Origin: Chloracidobacterium sp.
Lineage (GTDB): Bacteria; Acidobacteriota; Blastocatellia; Pyrinomonadales; Pyrinomonadaceae
Direction: 5' to 3'
Length of the DNA stretch: 64,000 nucleotides
Assembly (NCBI GenBank): GCA_016720705.1
Contig: JADKKB010000007.1
Span: 1,116,001 to 1,180,000, forward strand
Of the stretch, positions 36,387 to 45,135 are shown in pieces. The notes beneath the pieces were generated by a model that searched no databases, was not told the DNA's origin, and saw only the letters and a program-made list of their open reading frames with translations. The translations under genes were made by a program, and so were the position numbers. Within the stretch, counting starts at the first letter, position 1, and the number at the start of each line of letters is the position of its first letter.

Positions 36387-37655
36387 TTATCTTGCGGACA
36401 TTGAAATATCGTCGATCCATAATTTTCCCGAAATAGGACAAACCGACGAAATGCAACCATCGCGGACAAGCCTTATGATCACTCCGTCGATCGATCCCGG
36501 AGCCTGAAACTCGACGCGGAATTTACTCCATTCAGCCTGTGGACCAAATGGGATCGAGCGGCCCAAAGATTTTCCGGTTGATGCGTCGGCGATCTCCAAT
36601 GCTACCGACCCCTTGAGTTCAGATCGATAAAATCCCTCGACAGCGTACAATGACGACGGTTCGACCGCGACAGTTTGGGTGATCGGCCTCATCTCGGCAG
36701 CTTGCATCGTGTTAAAGATGAGCAATAAACAATACCGCCCGCCGTGAGGTTGCCCCTCGCTCAGACCGATCTGAGGGTCCGTCCCCGCACCTATCTGCCA
36801 CTCAAACAACTTGGCGTCGCGGAGTTTGATCTGAGATTCAAAATCACCATTCGTGATCCTGCCGACGCCCGGAAACGTGTTTGCATCTGCGGCGATCGAC
36901 GACATAGTCTTGCCGGCAAGCCTAAACCGATATCCCGCCGCAAGTTGGGCCACCAAACTATCGCTTAACGCTCGATATTTGATATCGACGGCGGCGGAAC
37001 CCATCCGCTCCCACGCACTGACGGCTTCGTCCAAACGCTTTTGGCCTATGAAATAGCCCGTAAGGGCGGCGTTGACGTCGGGTGTATTACCTAGAATCGT
37101 CCTGACCTGTTCGCTATCACCGTCAAGCAATTGCATCACCATCGACGTTGCCGCCGGCAACAGCTCCGGCTTGCCGCCGACCGCCAAACGGATCATCGCA
37201 AAACCCTCGGTCGAGCGGCCCGAACGGATCAGCCAATTGCCGTATGCCCACTGCACATCGGCATAATTTGGAGCTAACTCCAGTGAACGCTTAAACGCCA
37301 GCTCCGCTGCGTTGGCATCACCCGCGCGTTCGAGTGCCTTGCCCAGTGCGAGCCAAGACAGATAGTTGTTGGGTGTCAGGGCCGTCGAGGCATCATACTC
37401 CGCGAGTGAGATCTCTGCATCGCTCGGGTCAAACGTGCGTTCCCGCAGTACCGCAGCCGCAAAATGGGTTTGCGGGTCAGATGGTGCGAGGGCGATCATC
37501 AATTCAGCTATCTCGGGCAGATCGGCTCGGACAGAAACCGCATTGGCAAAACTCCATTTGCCAAAAAACCAAATGAGGCACAGACAAGCGAGCACCGCCG
37601 CACCCAATATTATCCGTGACAGCGGGCTATCCGTTTTGATGATCACAAGCGCCAT
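36387..37655 (-). CDS. Membrane-anchored TPR protein of the polysaccharide cluster
   Basis: 422 residues. One N-terminal membrane helix (IILGAAVLACLCLIWFFG) is followed by TPR-like repeats (YLSWLALGKALERAGDANAA, AFKRSLELAPNYADVQWAYG) over about residues 50-230. The C-terminal domain is beta-rich (GRYCLLLIFNTMQAAEMRPI, YAVEGFYRSELKGSVALEIA, LWIDDISMSAR) and reads as a jelly-roll, carbohydrate-binding-like fold. Small gaps to both neighbours (9 and 4 bases) place it in the same operon as the sugar transferase and the ligase. It probably helps assembly or export; the exact role is unknown. Confidence 0.75.
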   Translation of the reverse strand: MALVIIKTDSPLSRIILGAAVLACLCLIWFFGKWSFANAVSVRADLPEIAELMIALAPSDPQTHFAAAVLRERTFDPSDAEISLAEYDASTALTPNNYLSWLALGKALERAGDANAAELAFKRSLELAPNYADVQWAYGNWLIRSGRSTEGFAMIRLAVGGKPELLPAATSMVMQLLDGDSEQVRTILGNTPDVNAALTGYFIGQKRLDEAVSAWERMGSAAVDIKYRALSDSLVAQLAAGYRFRLAGKTMSSIAADANTFPGVGRITNGDFESQIKLRDAKLFEWQIGAGTDPQIGLSEGQPHGGRYCLLLIFNTMQAAEMRPITQTVAVEPSSLYAVEGFYRSELKGSVALEIADASTGKSLGRSIPFGPQAEWSKFRVEFQAPGSIDGVIIRLVRDGCISSVCPISGKLWIDDISMSAR

Positions 37656-37664
37656 ATCGTGCGG

Positions 37665-39470
37665 TTATTCAAAATCGACTGGCTCGATCGACATCCGAAC
37701 CCGCTTGAGCGAAATGTTGTTTTCGCGGCATAGTTCCCGTAGTTCCCGGAGTTTGGCCGGTTCCAGCTTTCCGGTGGAGATCAGCATTTCCGAGGACTTT
37801 GTTTCCTCAAATGTCTCGACGATATGGTCGGCCGAAAATACCTTTAGGCCGTGGATCAACTTGTCAGACTTGCGCGGATCGTCATCGATAAACCCGACCG
37901 GCACATAATTGAGCTCAGGATTGTTACGCAATTCCCTAAGCACCATTTCACCGCCATCGCCCGCCCCGTATATCAGAGCTCGACGCCCCTCGGCACCGAC
38001 CGGCAACGGGATCGCCTGGCGGATCAGGCGAAACATCATTCGGCTGCCGACCAGAGCCCCAAGGACAAGCATCCCGTCGATCACGAGCACCGTTCGCGAA
38101 AAATACTCAAAGCGGTACAGTAGCAGAAGTGCCAACACGCTTAGTACGGAGCCAAGAGCCGACCCCTTGGCAAATGTGATCATGTCGCCGATGCTCGTGT
38201 ATCGCCATAGCCCTCGATAAACGCCGACGATCAGAAAAGCCGACAGTTTGAGCAATACGAGGATCGGTAGGCTCTTGAGAAAAAGGTCCCAGTTTGCCGT
38301 CTCCTCGAACGGCCCGAAAACGATAACAAACGCCGTATAGTAAGCCAGCGTTATCAGAAAAGCATCGAGAAATACCTCAAATATGCGACGCTTGTAAGAG
38401 AAGTTGACCAGAAAGGCAAACGCCGCGTTATTGCCACCGGCCAAAGCCTCCTGCTCACTCTCATAGACCTTTACCTTTGAAAGGTAGACACCGATGATCA
38501 CCAGTACGATCGAAAACACGCTGATCAGTGCGAGGCTCTGGGTGACCTCCAATTGGGCAACAAGCAGCGACAACGCTCCCGCACCGATCGCAAATGAATA
38601 AAGCATCAGGACCGCGGCACGCTCCGAGAGTCCGAGGGCGACGAGCCTGTGTGAGGTATGGTCGCGTCCGCCCTGAGATGCCTTGCGGCCCCACATCTTT
38701 CTAAGAATGGTGACAAATGTGGTGTCAAAGATCGGCACAAAGAGGATCAAGACCGGCACCGCAAGTATCGGCAGCAGTCCGCGTGACTTGCCGCCTGTTT
38801 GATTAAGCAACACCGTCGATCCCAGCAAAAATCCGACAAACATTGATCCGCAATCGCCCATAAAGATCGATGCCGGATTAAAGTTGAAAACTAAAAAGCC
38901 AAGCAATGCTCCGACAAATACCGCGATCAGCAGTAGATCCTCGGTCTGACCGTTAGCCGCAAAGTTGAGCCCGAGCGACACCGCCCCGATCGTAGCAATG
39001 CCCGCGGCCAGGCCATCCATATTGTCGAGCAGATTGATCGCGTTGGTAATACCGATCAGCCAAAATACCGTGATCCAGATATCGACGATCTCATAACCGG
39101 TTATCGGCAGTTTCAACCCGAAAGCAATGACGACACCCGCACCGATCAATTGTCCGATCAATTTTTGATATGGCCGGATATTGAGAATGTCGTCGACCAA
39201 ACCTACCAGGAACAACAGCGCACTGGCTCCAAAGATGATCAGCGACAACCTTGTCATCGGCACAAAGAGAAAAAATGCACCTACCGTAGCGAGGAATATT
39301 GCCGCACCGCCGAGCATTGCCGTCGGCCGATTGTGCCATCGGTCAGATTTAGGCTTGGCGACAAAATCGTATTTCCACGCAAATCGCCGGACCGCAATCG
39401 TCATTAACAGCCCCAATATGAAACTAATAGCGACGACAACGTAAGGATCTTGTGTAAATGAAAGCATCAC
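37665..39470 (-). CDS. WecA/MraY-like sugar-phosphate transferase fused to a CapD-type membrane/Rossmann half
   Basis: 601 residues. Residues 1 to about 330 are a polyprenyl-phosphate N-acetylhexosamine-1-phosphate transferase: LVGLVDDILNIRPYQK, NAINLLDNMDGLAAGIATIG, FMGDCGSMFVGFLLG and the basic GGRDHTSHRLVALGL loop are its motifs. From about 365 follow four more hydrophobic helices and a Rossmann-like domain (RRALIYGAGDGGEMVLREL, VGFIDDDPRKSDKLIHGL), matching the N-terminal half of CapD/WbpM dehydratases. The catalytic SDR half is missing. It presumably starts the lipid-linked repeat unit; the second half may regulate it. The gene lies between a GT4 and the TPR gene. Confidence 0.85.
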   Translation of the reverse strand: MMLSFTQDPYVVVAISFILGLLMTIAVRRFAWKYDFVAKPKSDRWHNRPTAMLGGAAIFLATVGAFFLFVPMTRLSLIIFGASALLFLVGLVDDILNIRPYQKLIGQLIGAGVVIAFGLKLPITGYEIVDIWITVFWLIGITNAINLLDNMDGLAAGIATIGAVSLGLNFAANGQTEDLLLIAVFVGALLGFLVFNFNPASIFMGDCGSMFVGFLLGSTVLLNQTGGKSRGLLPILAVPVLILFVPIFDTTFVTILRKMWGRKASQGGRDHTSHRLVALGLSERAAVLMLYSFAIGAGALSLLVAQLEVTQSLALISVFSIVLVIIGVYLSKVKVYESEQEALAGGNNAAFAFLVNFSYKRRIFEVFLDAFLITLAYYTAFVIVFGPFEETANWDLFLKSLPILVLLKLSAFLIVGVYRGLWRYTSIGDMITFAKGSALGSVLSVLALLLLYRFEYFSRTVLVIDGMLVLGALVGSRMMFRLIRQAIPLPVGAEGRRALIYGAGDGGEMVLRELRNNPELNYVPVGFIDDDPRKSDKLIHGLKVFSADHIVETFEETKSSEMLISTGKLEPAKLRELRELCRENNISLKRVRMSIEPVDFE

Positions 39471-39503
39471 CTGAATTAAAAAAAGGTTCGGGGTCGGTGC
39501 GAT

Positions 39504-40736
39504 CTAGGAGTCACCGCCGGCGAGTCCTCGGTAAAGCTCGCGGATGTCGCACACGAGGCGATCTTTTGAATATTGTTCCGACACAAATACCCGGCCCGCG
39601 ATCGATATGCTCTGACGTAATTTTTCACTTTTCGCGAGATAAAGCAAGCCCGCCGAAAAGGACTCGTCCGAATCATCCTCGGCAAGCACACCGCGTTTGC
39701 AGATAGTAAAATTATCACGCTCTTCGACAACAGAGCCCGCGAGATCGACGACGCCCCCGACAGCGGTCGAAATAAAAGGCACGCCCGCCGCCATTGCCTC
39801 GATCAGCGACAGCGGTGTTCCCTCATTTCGCGATGTCAGAGCGATTATGTCGAGACCCGGCAACAAACCGGCGACATCGGGCCGATTGCCTAGAAAAGTA
39901 AACGCGGCCGCAACCCCATCCTCCTGCGCCAGCTTCTCGATCGTCGCGCGCACATTGCCGTCGCCGATCACAACAAATCGTATTTTTGGCTCCCCGGCGG
40001 ACTTGTCGCGAGCGAGCCTCGCCGACCTGATCAGCAGCGGCAGATTTTTGATCTCGGTCAGACGTCCTACAAAACCGACAACGATCTCGTCATTGGCGGC
40101 ACCGATCTCGTCACGCAAAACCTTTCGGTCCGACTCGCTGAACGAAAATGCTTCGAGGTCGATGCCGAGCGGTATGACGGCAAACTGCCCCGGTCGGCCG
40201 ACACCGAATCGGCCGTGGATCTCATCCAACTGCTGAGCCGAGATCGTGACGATCCGGTCAGTTGCCACGCGGGCTAGCACCTTTTCGATCATCAGGAACA
40301 AGCGCGTCTTCAATACGCCGTAGTAGCTGTGAAAGACGTGTCCGTGAAATGTGTGGATGACCGCAACGCGTCGTGGACGCCCGACAATTGTTCCCGGGGT
40401 AAGCCAGCGGTATAGAAACGCAGCGGCACGCCCGACCGTGCCTGCCTTAGCAGTATGTGTGTGGATAATGTCGGGAGAAAACAGGCTCATCTCGCGGTAG
40501 ATCTTGAACAGCGAAATGCCATCCTTGATCGAAAGTTCTCGGCTAAGTTCGGGAATAAAGATCGGTTCGACACCATTCTCAGACGCGAAATATCCCATAT
40601 CCTCTTCGCCAACAGGAACTGTGCCGGCTATGAGTTTGCTCTGAAACTCATCGTCCTCAAGCCCCCGCGTCAGCCAAACGACGTGACGGGCGGGGCCGCC
40701 GACATTTAGCCTGGCAATAATTCGTAGGACCTTCAT
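39504..40736 (-). CDS. Glycosyltransferase family 4
   Basis: About 410 residues from ATG 40736 (MKVLRIIARLNVGGPARH); an ATG two codons earlier at 40742 is possible. The GT-B start LNVGGPARHVVWLTRGL, HTHTAKAGTVGRAAA and the C-terminal TSRNEGTPLSLIEAMAAGVP with E-x7-E are clear. It adds a sugar to the polysaccharide repeat unit on the cytoplasmic face; the linkage is unknown. It begins just after a structured, T-run-ending element (40747-40846). Confidence 0.9.
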   Translation of the reverse strand: MKVLRIIARLNVGGPARHVVWLTRGLEDDEFQSKLIAGTVPVGEEDMGYFASENGVEPIFIPELSRELSIKDGISLFKIYREMSLFSPDIIHTHTAKAGTVGRAAAFLYRWLTPGTIVGRPRRVAVIHTFHGHVFHSYYGVLKTRLFLMIEKVLARVATDRIVTISAQQLDEIHGRFGVGRPGQFAVIPLGIDLEAFSFSESDRKVLRDEIGAANDEIVVGFVGRLTEIKNLPLLIRSARLARDKSAGEPKIRFVVIGDGNVRATIEKLAQEDGVAAAFTFLGNRPDVAGLLPGLDIIALTSRNEGTPLSLIEAMAAGVPFISTAVGGVVDLAGSVVEERDNFTICKRGVLAEDDSDESFSAGLLYLAKSEKLRQSISIAGRVFVSEQYSKDRLVCDIRELYRGLAGGDS

Positions 40737-40746
40737 CAGCAATAGG

Positions 40747-40846
40747 AAAAAAAGCGGCGGACAACGGCCGTGGGCGGAAACCGGTCAATGCCGGTGACGG
40801 CCTACGCGGCCACGCGGGCTGTGCGGGGTGCCCGTGCTGTCCGCCG
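40747..40846 (-). terminator. Structured leader ending in a T7 run (terminator or attenuator)
   Basis: On the minus strand the outer arms CGGCGGACA (40846-40838) and TGTCCGCCG (40763-40755) close a GC-rich, roughly 75-base interior that can itself fold (ACCGG-TCAATG-CCGGT on the plus strand; GGCC-TACGC-GGCC). One base later comes a run of seven T (40753-40747), ending only about 10 bases before the GT4 start. It follows the rmlC-like gene by 27 bases. It can be read as a terminator between two units or as a leader attenuator. Confidence 0.5.
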
Positions 40847-40872
40847 AACTTAACAAAAATAGCATTGCCGAA

Positions 40873-41373
40873 TCAATCCATCCGGTAGATCGTATCGGGG
40901 TCGTCCTCGTGACGGATCTCGTCGATCGGCTCGCGTTTGCCCTCTCCCATATAGAGCCGGTTGGGACAATTGATAACCATCCCGTCCGTCTCGCCGACAT
41001 TCTTATATCCGTGTACGACGCCCTTGGGCACAACGACGGCCATCGGGTTCTCGACGCCGACCAGCATCGTCATCATACAATTGAACGTTGGCGAATCAGG
41101 ACGGTTATCCCACAGCATCATCTTAAATGTCGACGGGCCGATAAAGCAAAACAGATCGGCCTGATCAACGTGCTCGTGCGGCCCACGCTGAACGCCGGGA
41201 TTGGTAAACGAAATATACGACATCGCCGGATAAAACTCAGCATCCAGTTCGTCGTGGCGAAACAACTCCGCCAACCAGCCACGGTCGTCGTAAAACTTCT
41301 TTAACGGATAAACGACGACATCGTTGATATCATACGGGGTAAATATTGACTCATCTTGCTGGGCGATCGACAT
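40873..41373 (-). CDS. dTDP-4-dehydrorhamnose 3,5-epimerase-like cupin (RmlC family)
   Basis: 166 residues from ATG 41373; the frame is open three codons upstream at a TTG. Cupin fold: VVVYPLKKFYDDRGWLAELF start, GVQRGPHEHVDQADLFCFIG with the catalytic-type His, FKMMLWDNRPDSPTFN and VVVPKGVVHGYKNVGETDGM. RmlC's usual GVLRGLHYQ is altered to GVQRGPHEH, so it may act on a different 4-keto sugar. It would complete the rhamnose set with rmlA here and rmlBD at 0.2-2.2 kb. Annotated rmlC-like rather than rmlC for that reason. Confidence 0.75.
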   Translation of the reverse strand: MSIAQQDESIFTPYDINDVVVYPLKKFYDDRGWLAELFRHDELDAEFYPAMSYISFTNPGVQRGPHEHVDQADLFCFIGPSTFKMMLWDNRPDSPTFNCMMTMLVGVENPMAVVVPKGVVHGYKNVGETDGMVINCPNRLYMGEGKREPIDEIRHEDDPDTIYRMD

Positions 41374-41417
41374 AATGTACAAATGGTATAAATGAAAAAA
41401 TGCTAAAAGATAATTTT

Positions 41418-41891
41418 ACCGCAAAGTCCGCAAAGTTTGTCGCAAAGTCCGCCGAGAGGATCAAAGCCCGTTCACAACTCTCTTTACTCCGTTCTTCATA
41501 AGCGTCACGTTGAAATTTAATATTAGCCCAAGCTTACAGTCTGACAGTTTAAGGTAAGTCAGCACTTGAGCCATATGTAGATCGTGGATCGCATCTACAG
41601 CCTTCACCTCGATCACCAGTTTTCTTTCGACAAAAAGGTCGATCCGGTAACCGCATTCGAGTTTAACATCCTGATAAACCAGCGGCAGGGCTTTTTCCTT
41701 TTCGACAAAGAGGCCTGCCTGCGAAAGTTCGAAAAACAAACACTCCTGATACGATGATTCCAGAAGTCCGGGCCCGAGTGCGCTATGAACCTTGATCGCC
41801 CGATCGATCACAATATTGGAAAGTGAATTCTCGTCCATTCCTTTTCGTTACTTTGCGTCCTTTGCGGGTTTCACTTTGCGAACTTTGCGGT
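41418..41891. repeat. Inverted CGCAAAGTCC-type repeats flanking a GxxExxY gene
   Basis: ACCGCAAAGTCCGCAAAGT at 41418-41436 matches the complement of 41873-41891 with one mismatch in 19. Each side holds further short CGCAAAG units (41440-41450; 41850-41868). Only the GxxExxY gene lies between, so it looks like a cassette. Confidence 0.7.
41461..41838 (-). CDS. GxxExxY-family protein
   Basis: 125 residues. The family motif is seen in GPGLLESSYQECLFFEL (GxxExxY), followed by VYQDVKLECGYRIDLFVERK and LVIEVKAVDAIHDLHMAQVL, then a YLKLSDCKLGLILNFN ending. The Asp-containing ECGYRIDLF and the EVKA segment look like a PD-(D/E)xK nuclease-type core, which others have proposed for the family; activity here is unproven. 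It interrupts the polysaccharide operon between rmlA and the rmlC-like gene and sits between inverted repeats. Confidence 0.88.
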   Translation of the reverse strand: MDENSLSNIVIDRAIKVHSALGPGLLESSYQECLFFELSQAGLFVEKEKALPLVYQDVKLECGYRIDLFVERKLVIEVKAVDAIHDLHMAQVLTYLKLSDCKLGLILNFNVTLMKNGVKRVVNGL

Positions 41892-41913
41892 TAATTCCAC
41901 TTTACCGCCGAGA

Positions 41914-42642
41914 CTATATTTTATTCGCACCCGATTTCGCGACGAGGTTCGACGCCAGCAGCAGGCTCTCGAAGGTCCCGGCGTCGGTCCACCAGCCTTC
42001 GAGTTCGTTCCAGCTCATAAGCCCATTGCGAATATAATGATTGTTAACATCGGTTATCTCGAGTTCGCCGCGGCCCGACGGGACGAGCGTCTTGATCACG
42101 TCAAAGACCGTCGCGTCGTAAAAATAGATCCCGATCACGGCCATATCCGATTTGGGCTCGGACGGCTTTTCCTCGATATTCAGTACGCGCTCGCCATCCA
42201 GCTCCGGCACGCCGAAGCGTTGCGGGTCAGGCACGCGCTTGAGCAATATCTTGGCTCCCTTGCCCTGTCGCCGATAATCGTCCGCCGCCGCACCAATATT
42301 GCCCTCGATGATATTGTCGCCGAGGATCACGCAGATAGGTTCGTCGTCCGCAAAATGCTCGACCAGAGCAAGTGCGTCGGCGATGCCGCCCTCACCCTCC
42401 TGATACGTATAGTTGAGATGCTTGAGCCCAAAATCCTTGCCGTTCCTGAGCAGTTTCAGAAAGTCGCCGGCCGAGTTGCCGCCCGTCACGATCATTATGT
42501 CGTCGATGCCCGCGTTTACCAGAGCCTCGATCGGATAATAGATCATCGGCTTGTTATAAACCGGCAGCAAATGCTTATTTGTGATCCGCGTCAGCGGGCT
42601 CAAACGCGAGCCCAGTCCACCGGCGAGTACTACACCTTTCAT
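41914..42642 (-). CDS. rmlA: Glucose-1-phosphate thymidylyltransferase-like nucleotidyltransferase (short RmlA)
   Basis: 242 residues from ATG 42642. The signature GGLGSRLSPLTRITNKHLLP begins at residue 7, followed by NKPMIYYPIEALVNAGIDDI, CVILGDNIIEGN and a VLNIEEKPSEPKS substrate loop. It makes dTDP-glucose from dTTP and glucose-1-phosphate. The frame is open to 42780, but that part is not conserved-looking. It is shorter than classical RmlA (about 290 residues) and lacks the C-terminal helices, as in some archaeal and acidobacterial forms. It feeds rmlB and rmlD at the left end of the window. Confidence 0.87.
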   Translation of the reverse strand: MKGVVLAGGLGSRLSPLTRITNKHLLPVYNKPMIYYPIEALVNAGIDDIMIVTGGNSAGDFLKLLRNGKDFGLKHLNYTYQEGEGGIADALALVEHFADDEPICVILGDNIIEGNIGAAADDYRRQGKGAKILLKRVPDPQRFGVPELDGERVLNIEEKPSEPKSDMAVIGIYFYDATVFDVIKTLVPSGRGELEITDVNNHYIRNGLMSWNELEGWWTDAGTFESLLLASNLVAKSGANKI

Positions 42643-43042
42643 ATATTTATTGTTTGTTTCCGACAGCGGTCCAAAATGATCGGTCGCTGAAGATATGAGC
42701 CCGGGGTTCGGCCTTAGTAAAGGTTGAGCCCGTCCCAAACGGCCCGTCCGCTGTAAAACTTTGTTCCGATATTGAGACAAGGGATTTTGTCGACGCTTAA
42801 CCCGAGCCTTTCCCCGTCTTTCCCAGACGCGATTACCATCGGCCGTGAGGCAGGATCCCGCGAAATAATCGGTTAATTTCCAAACGAACCAAGCGGACGG
42901 TTATCAAAACGATAATATAATACAGTGGGCTCCGGGCTTTAGCTTACCCCCGCCATTGTGGACACCGCTGCCGAAATACCGAGCCACCTCAGGGGATATT
43001 TTGACGCTGCAGTTGAACCGCAATTTTTCACGCCAGATTTCT
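42643..43042. other. 400-base intergenic gap
   Basis: No intact gene is seen. The far side of the methyltransferase stub may continue as decayed sequence: a frame-shifted reading gives VAKEIWREKLRFNCSV, then KISPEVARYFG, which is only weakly suggestive. The rmlA promoter may lie here. Confidence 0.4.
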
Positions 43043-43240
43043 TTAGCAACCCGGGTCGATCAAATGGAGTTGCCCACTACCGGCCCCCAGGTCACCACAG
43101 GGCACGCCATCCCACGGAAATATGCTGAAATAGTTGTCAAACATTTGATGCAGTTCGTCATCCGACAATGTTGACTGGTCAAACCTCGACCATTCATCGC
43201 CAAATCCCGCCACTACATTCTTGTCCAGATTCTCGGTCAT
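43043..43240 (-). pseudogene. Truncated class I methyltransferase stub after asnB
   Basis: The ATG at 43240 overlaps the asnB stop as ATGA, which points to former translational coupling. The 65 residues resemble the start of a SAM methyltransferase: GFGDEWSRFDQSTLSDDELH, then MFDNYFSIFPWDGVPCGDLG, then GAGSGQLHLIDPGC and a stop. Between GAGSG and LHLIDP roughly ten residues usual for the family (a W-A-x-V-A-P-like run) seem to be missing. Frame and length are then lost. Read as a remnant. Confidence 0.55.
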
Positions 43241-45129
43241 TTTTGATCTATAAATCTTCGGTACCACAATTCGAGCATCAACAGCGTCCATATCGGGGTA
43301 GCATGGTCCACCTCGCCCCTGATGTGTTGGTCGATGTACATCTCGATAGTTTTTGGCCTAAAGACACCGCGGCTCAGAGATGCCGGTGACAGGAGCACAT
43401 CCCTGACAAAATCCTTCATCTCGCCGCGAAACCAGTGGGCGATCGGCACGCCAAAGCCCATCTTGCGCCGATAGACGACCTCGGGCGGCACGAGCCGTGC
43501 GGCAACCTTTTTCAACAAATACTTCGGCCGAAAACGGTTCATCTTTAGGCTCTCGGGTAGGCTGGCGGCAAACTCGATGACCTTATGGTCTAGGAACGGA
43601 GAGCGAGCCTCGAGCGAATTCGCCATCGACGCAATATCTACCTTGACCAGCAGATCGTTTGGCAAGTAGGTCATCTGATCCGCCAGTAGCGTGGCATCGA
43701 GCAAACCAAGATCGCCTGCCCGGTCAAACCACTCGTCCAGGACGGCCGCTGCATTATGCTCGCCTACGCGAGCATTCATTTCATCGGAATACAACAGTGC
43801 GAGTTTGGCAGTCGGCTTGATAGCGGACATCCAGCGGGCATAGCGCTCCTTTCGCGATTCATTGGCGGAGATCAAAAACCTCTGAACGTCGCGAACACGT
43901 GTTTTTTTGATCTCGGACGTCGGCAACATTCTGATCGGCCCCTCTATCAGAGTTCGCCGCAATATGCGCGGTATCCGCCGATAAAGCTCGGCGACCTCCA
44001 TCGCCATATAACGTTCATAACCCGCAAAGCTCTCATCGCCGCCATCGCCATTGAGTGCGACGGTCACGTGCTGACGCGTCTCCTTAGCCACATAGTAGGT
44101 CGGCACCGCGCTCGAGTCGGCGTACGGTTCGCCGTAATGCTCGACCAGAGTCGGCAGTACCTCCAATGCATCAGGACGAACGATAAACTCGCTATACTCG
44201 GCGCCTACGTGCTCGGCGACGCGGCGGGCATATTTGAGCTCGCTGAAATCCTGCTCCTCAAACCCGATCGAAAACGTTTTGACCGGTGCCGCACTCTCCT
44301 GGGCCATTAGTGCAACGACTATCGACGAATCGACGCCGCCCGACAGAAACGCCCCTAACGGCACCTCGGATATCATTCGGAGCTTTGTCGATTCGCGTAA
44401 GATCCGCGTTGTCTCCTGGATAGCTTCGTCTTCCGAGATCTTTATTTTTTTTGAAAAATCGGGCAGCCAGTATCGCCGAGTCTCGACGTTGCCGTCTTTC
44501 CACTTGAGCCAGTGGCCGGGTTCCAATTTACGTATCTGCTTAAACGCGGTCTCCGGCGCCGGGACGCACAAGTACGAGAGATAGCTGTCGATCGCACCAT
44601 AGTCGACCTCGCGCGTTACCGAAGGATGTTTGAGTATGGCCTGAAACTCGGAGCCGAATATCAGATCGCCGTTTGGCTGGTGCGAATAGAGTATCGGCTT
44701 TTTGCCCACGCGATCGCGTGCCAAAAACAGTGAACGATCAGACTTGTCCCAGATGGCTATCGCAAACATCCCGCGTAGGTATTGCAGACAGTCCGCTCCG
44801 TATTCGTCGTAGAGGTGAATTATCGCCTCGGTGTCCGAATTGGTATAAAAACTATGGCCGCGTTTCTCAAGATCAGCTCTCAGCTCACGGTAATTATAGA
44901 TCTCGCCGTTAAAAACGATCCATTTTGTCCGGTCGGCATTGTGCATCGGCTGTTTGCCGCCCGCCAGATCGATGATCGCCAAACGCCGCATCGCCAACCC
45001 GACATTGTCGTGCACATAAAATCCGTCATCGTCCGGCCCGCGATGCACGATCGCGCCGTTCATCGCCTCGAGCACCGCTCGATCGGCCGCTCGCGCACTA
45101 TTATTTACAAATCCGACGATGCCGCACAT
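43237..45129 (-). CDS. asnB: Asparagine synthetase (glutamine-hydrolysing), AsnB type
   Basis: 630 residues. Cys2 is the glutaminase nucleophile (MCGIVGFVNN); HRGPDDDG, RRLAIIDLAGGKQPM and VFNGEIYNYRELR complete the Ntn-hydrolase domain. The synthetase half has the PP-loop SGGVDSS near residue 265 and later LEARSPFLDHKVIEFAASLP. It converts aspartate to asparagine; in polysaccharide loci such proteins often amidate a sugar or amino acid substituent. Located between the polymerase-like gene and the methyltransferase stub. Confidence 0.93.
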   Translation of the reverse strand: MCGIVGFVNNSARAADRAVLEAMNGAIVHRGPDDDGFYVHDNVGLAMRRLAIIDLAGGKQPMHNADRTKWIVFNGEIYNYRELRADLEKRGHSFYTNSDTEAIIHLYDEYGADCLQYLRGMFAIAIWDKSDRSLFLARDRVGKKPILYSHQPNGDLIFGSEFQAILKHPSVTREVDYGAIDSYLSYLCVPAPETAFKQIRKLEPGHWLKWKDGNVETRRYWLPDFSKKIKISEDEAIQETTRILRESTKLRMISEVPLGAFLSGGVDSSIVVALMAQESAAPVKTFSIGFEEQDFSELKYARRVAEHVGAEYSEFIVRPDALEVLPTLVEHYGEPYADSSAVPTYYVAKETRQHVTVALNGDGGDESFAGYERYMAMEVAELYRRIPRILRRTLIEGPIRMLPTSEIKKTRVRDVQRFLISANESRKERYARWMSAIKPTAKLALLYSDEMNARVGEHNAAAVLDEWFDRAGDLGLLDATLLADQMTYLPNDLLVKVDIASMANSLEARSPFLDHKVIEFAASLPESLKMNRFRPKYLLKKVAARLVPPEVVYRRKMGFGVPIAHWFRGEMKDFVRDVLLSPASLSRGVFRPKTIEMYIDQHIRGEVDHATPIWTLLMLELWYRRFIDQK

Positions 45130-45135
45130 TTATCT

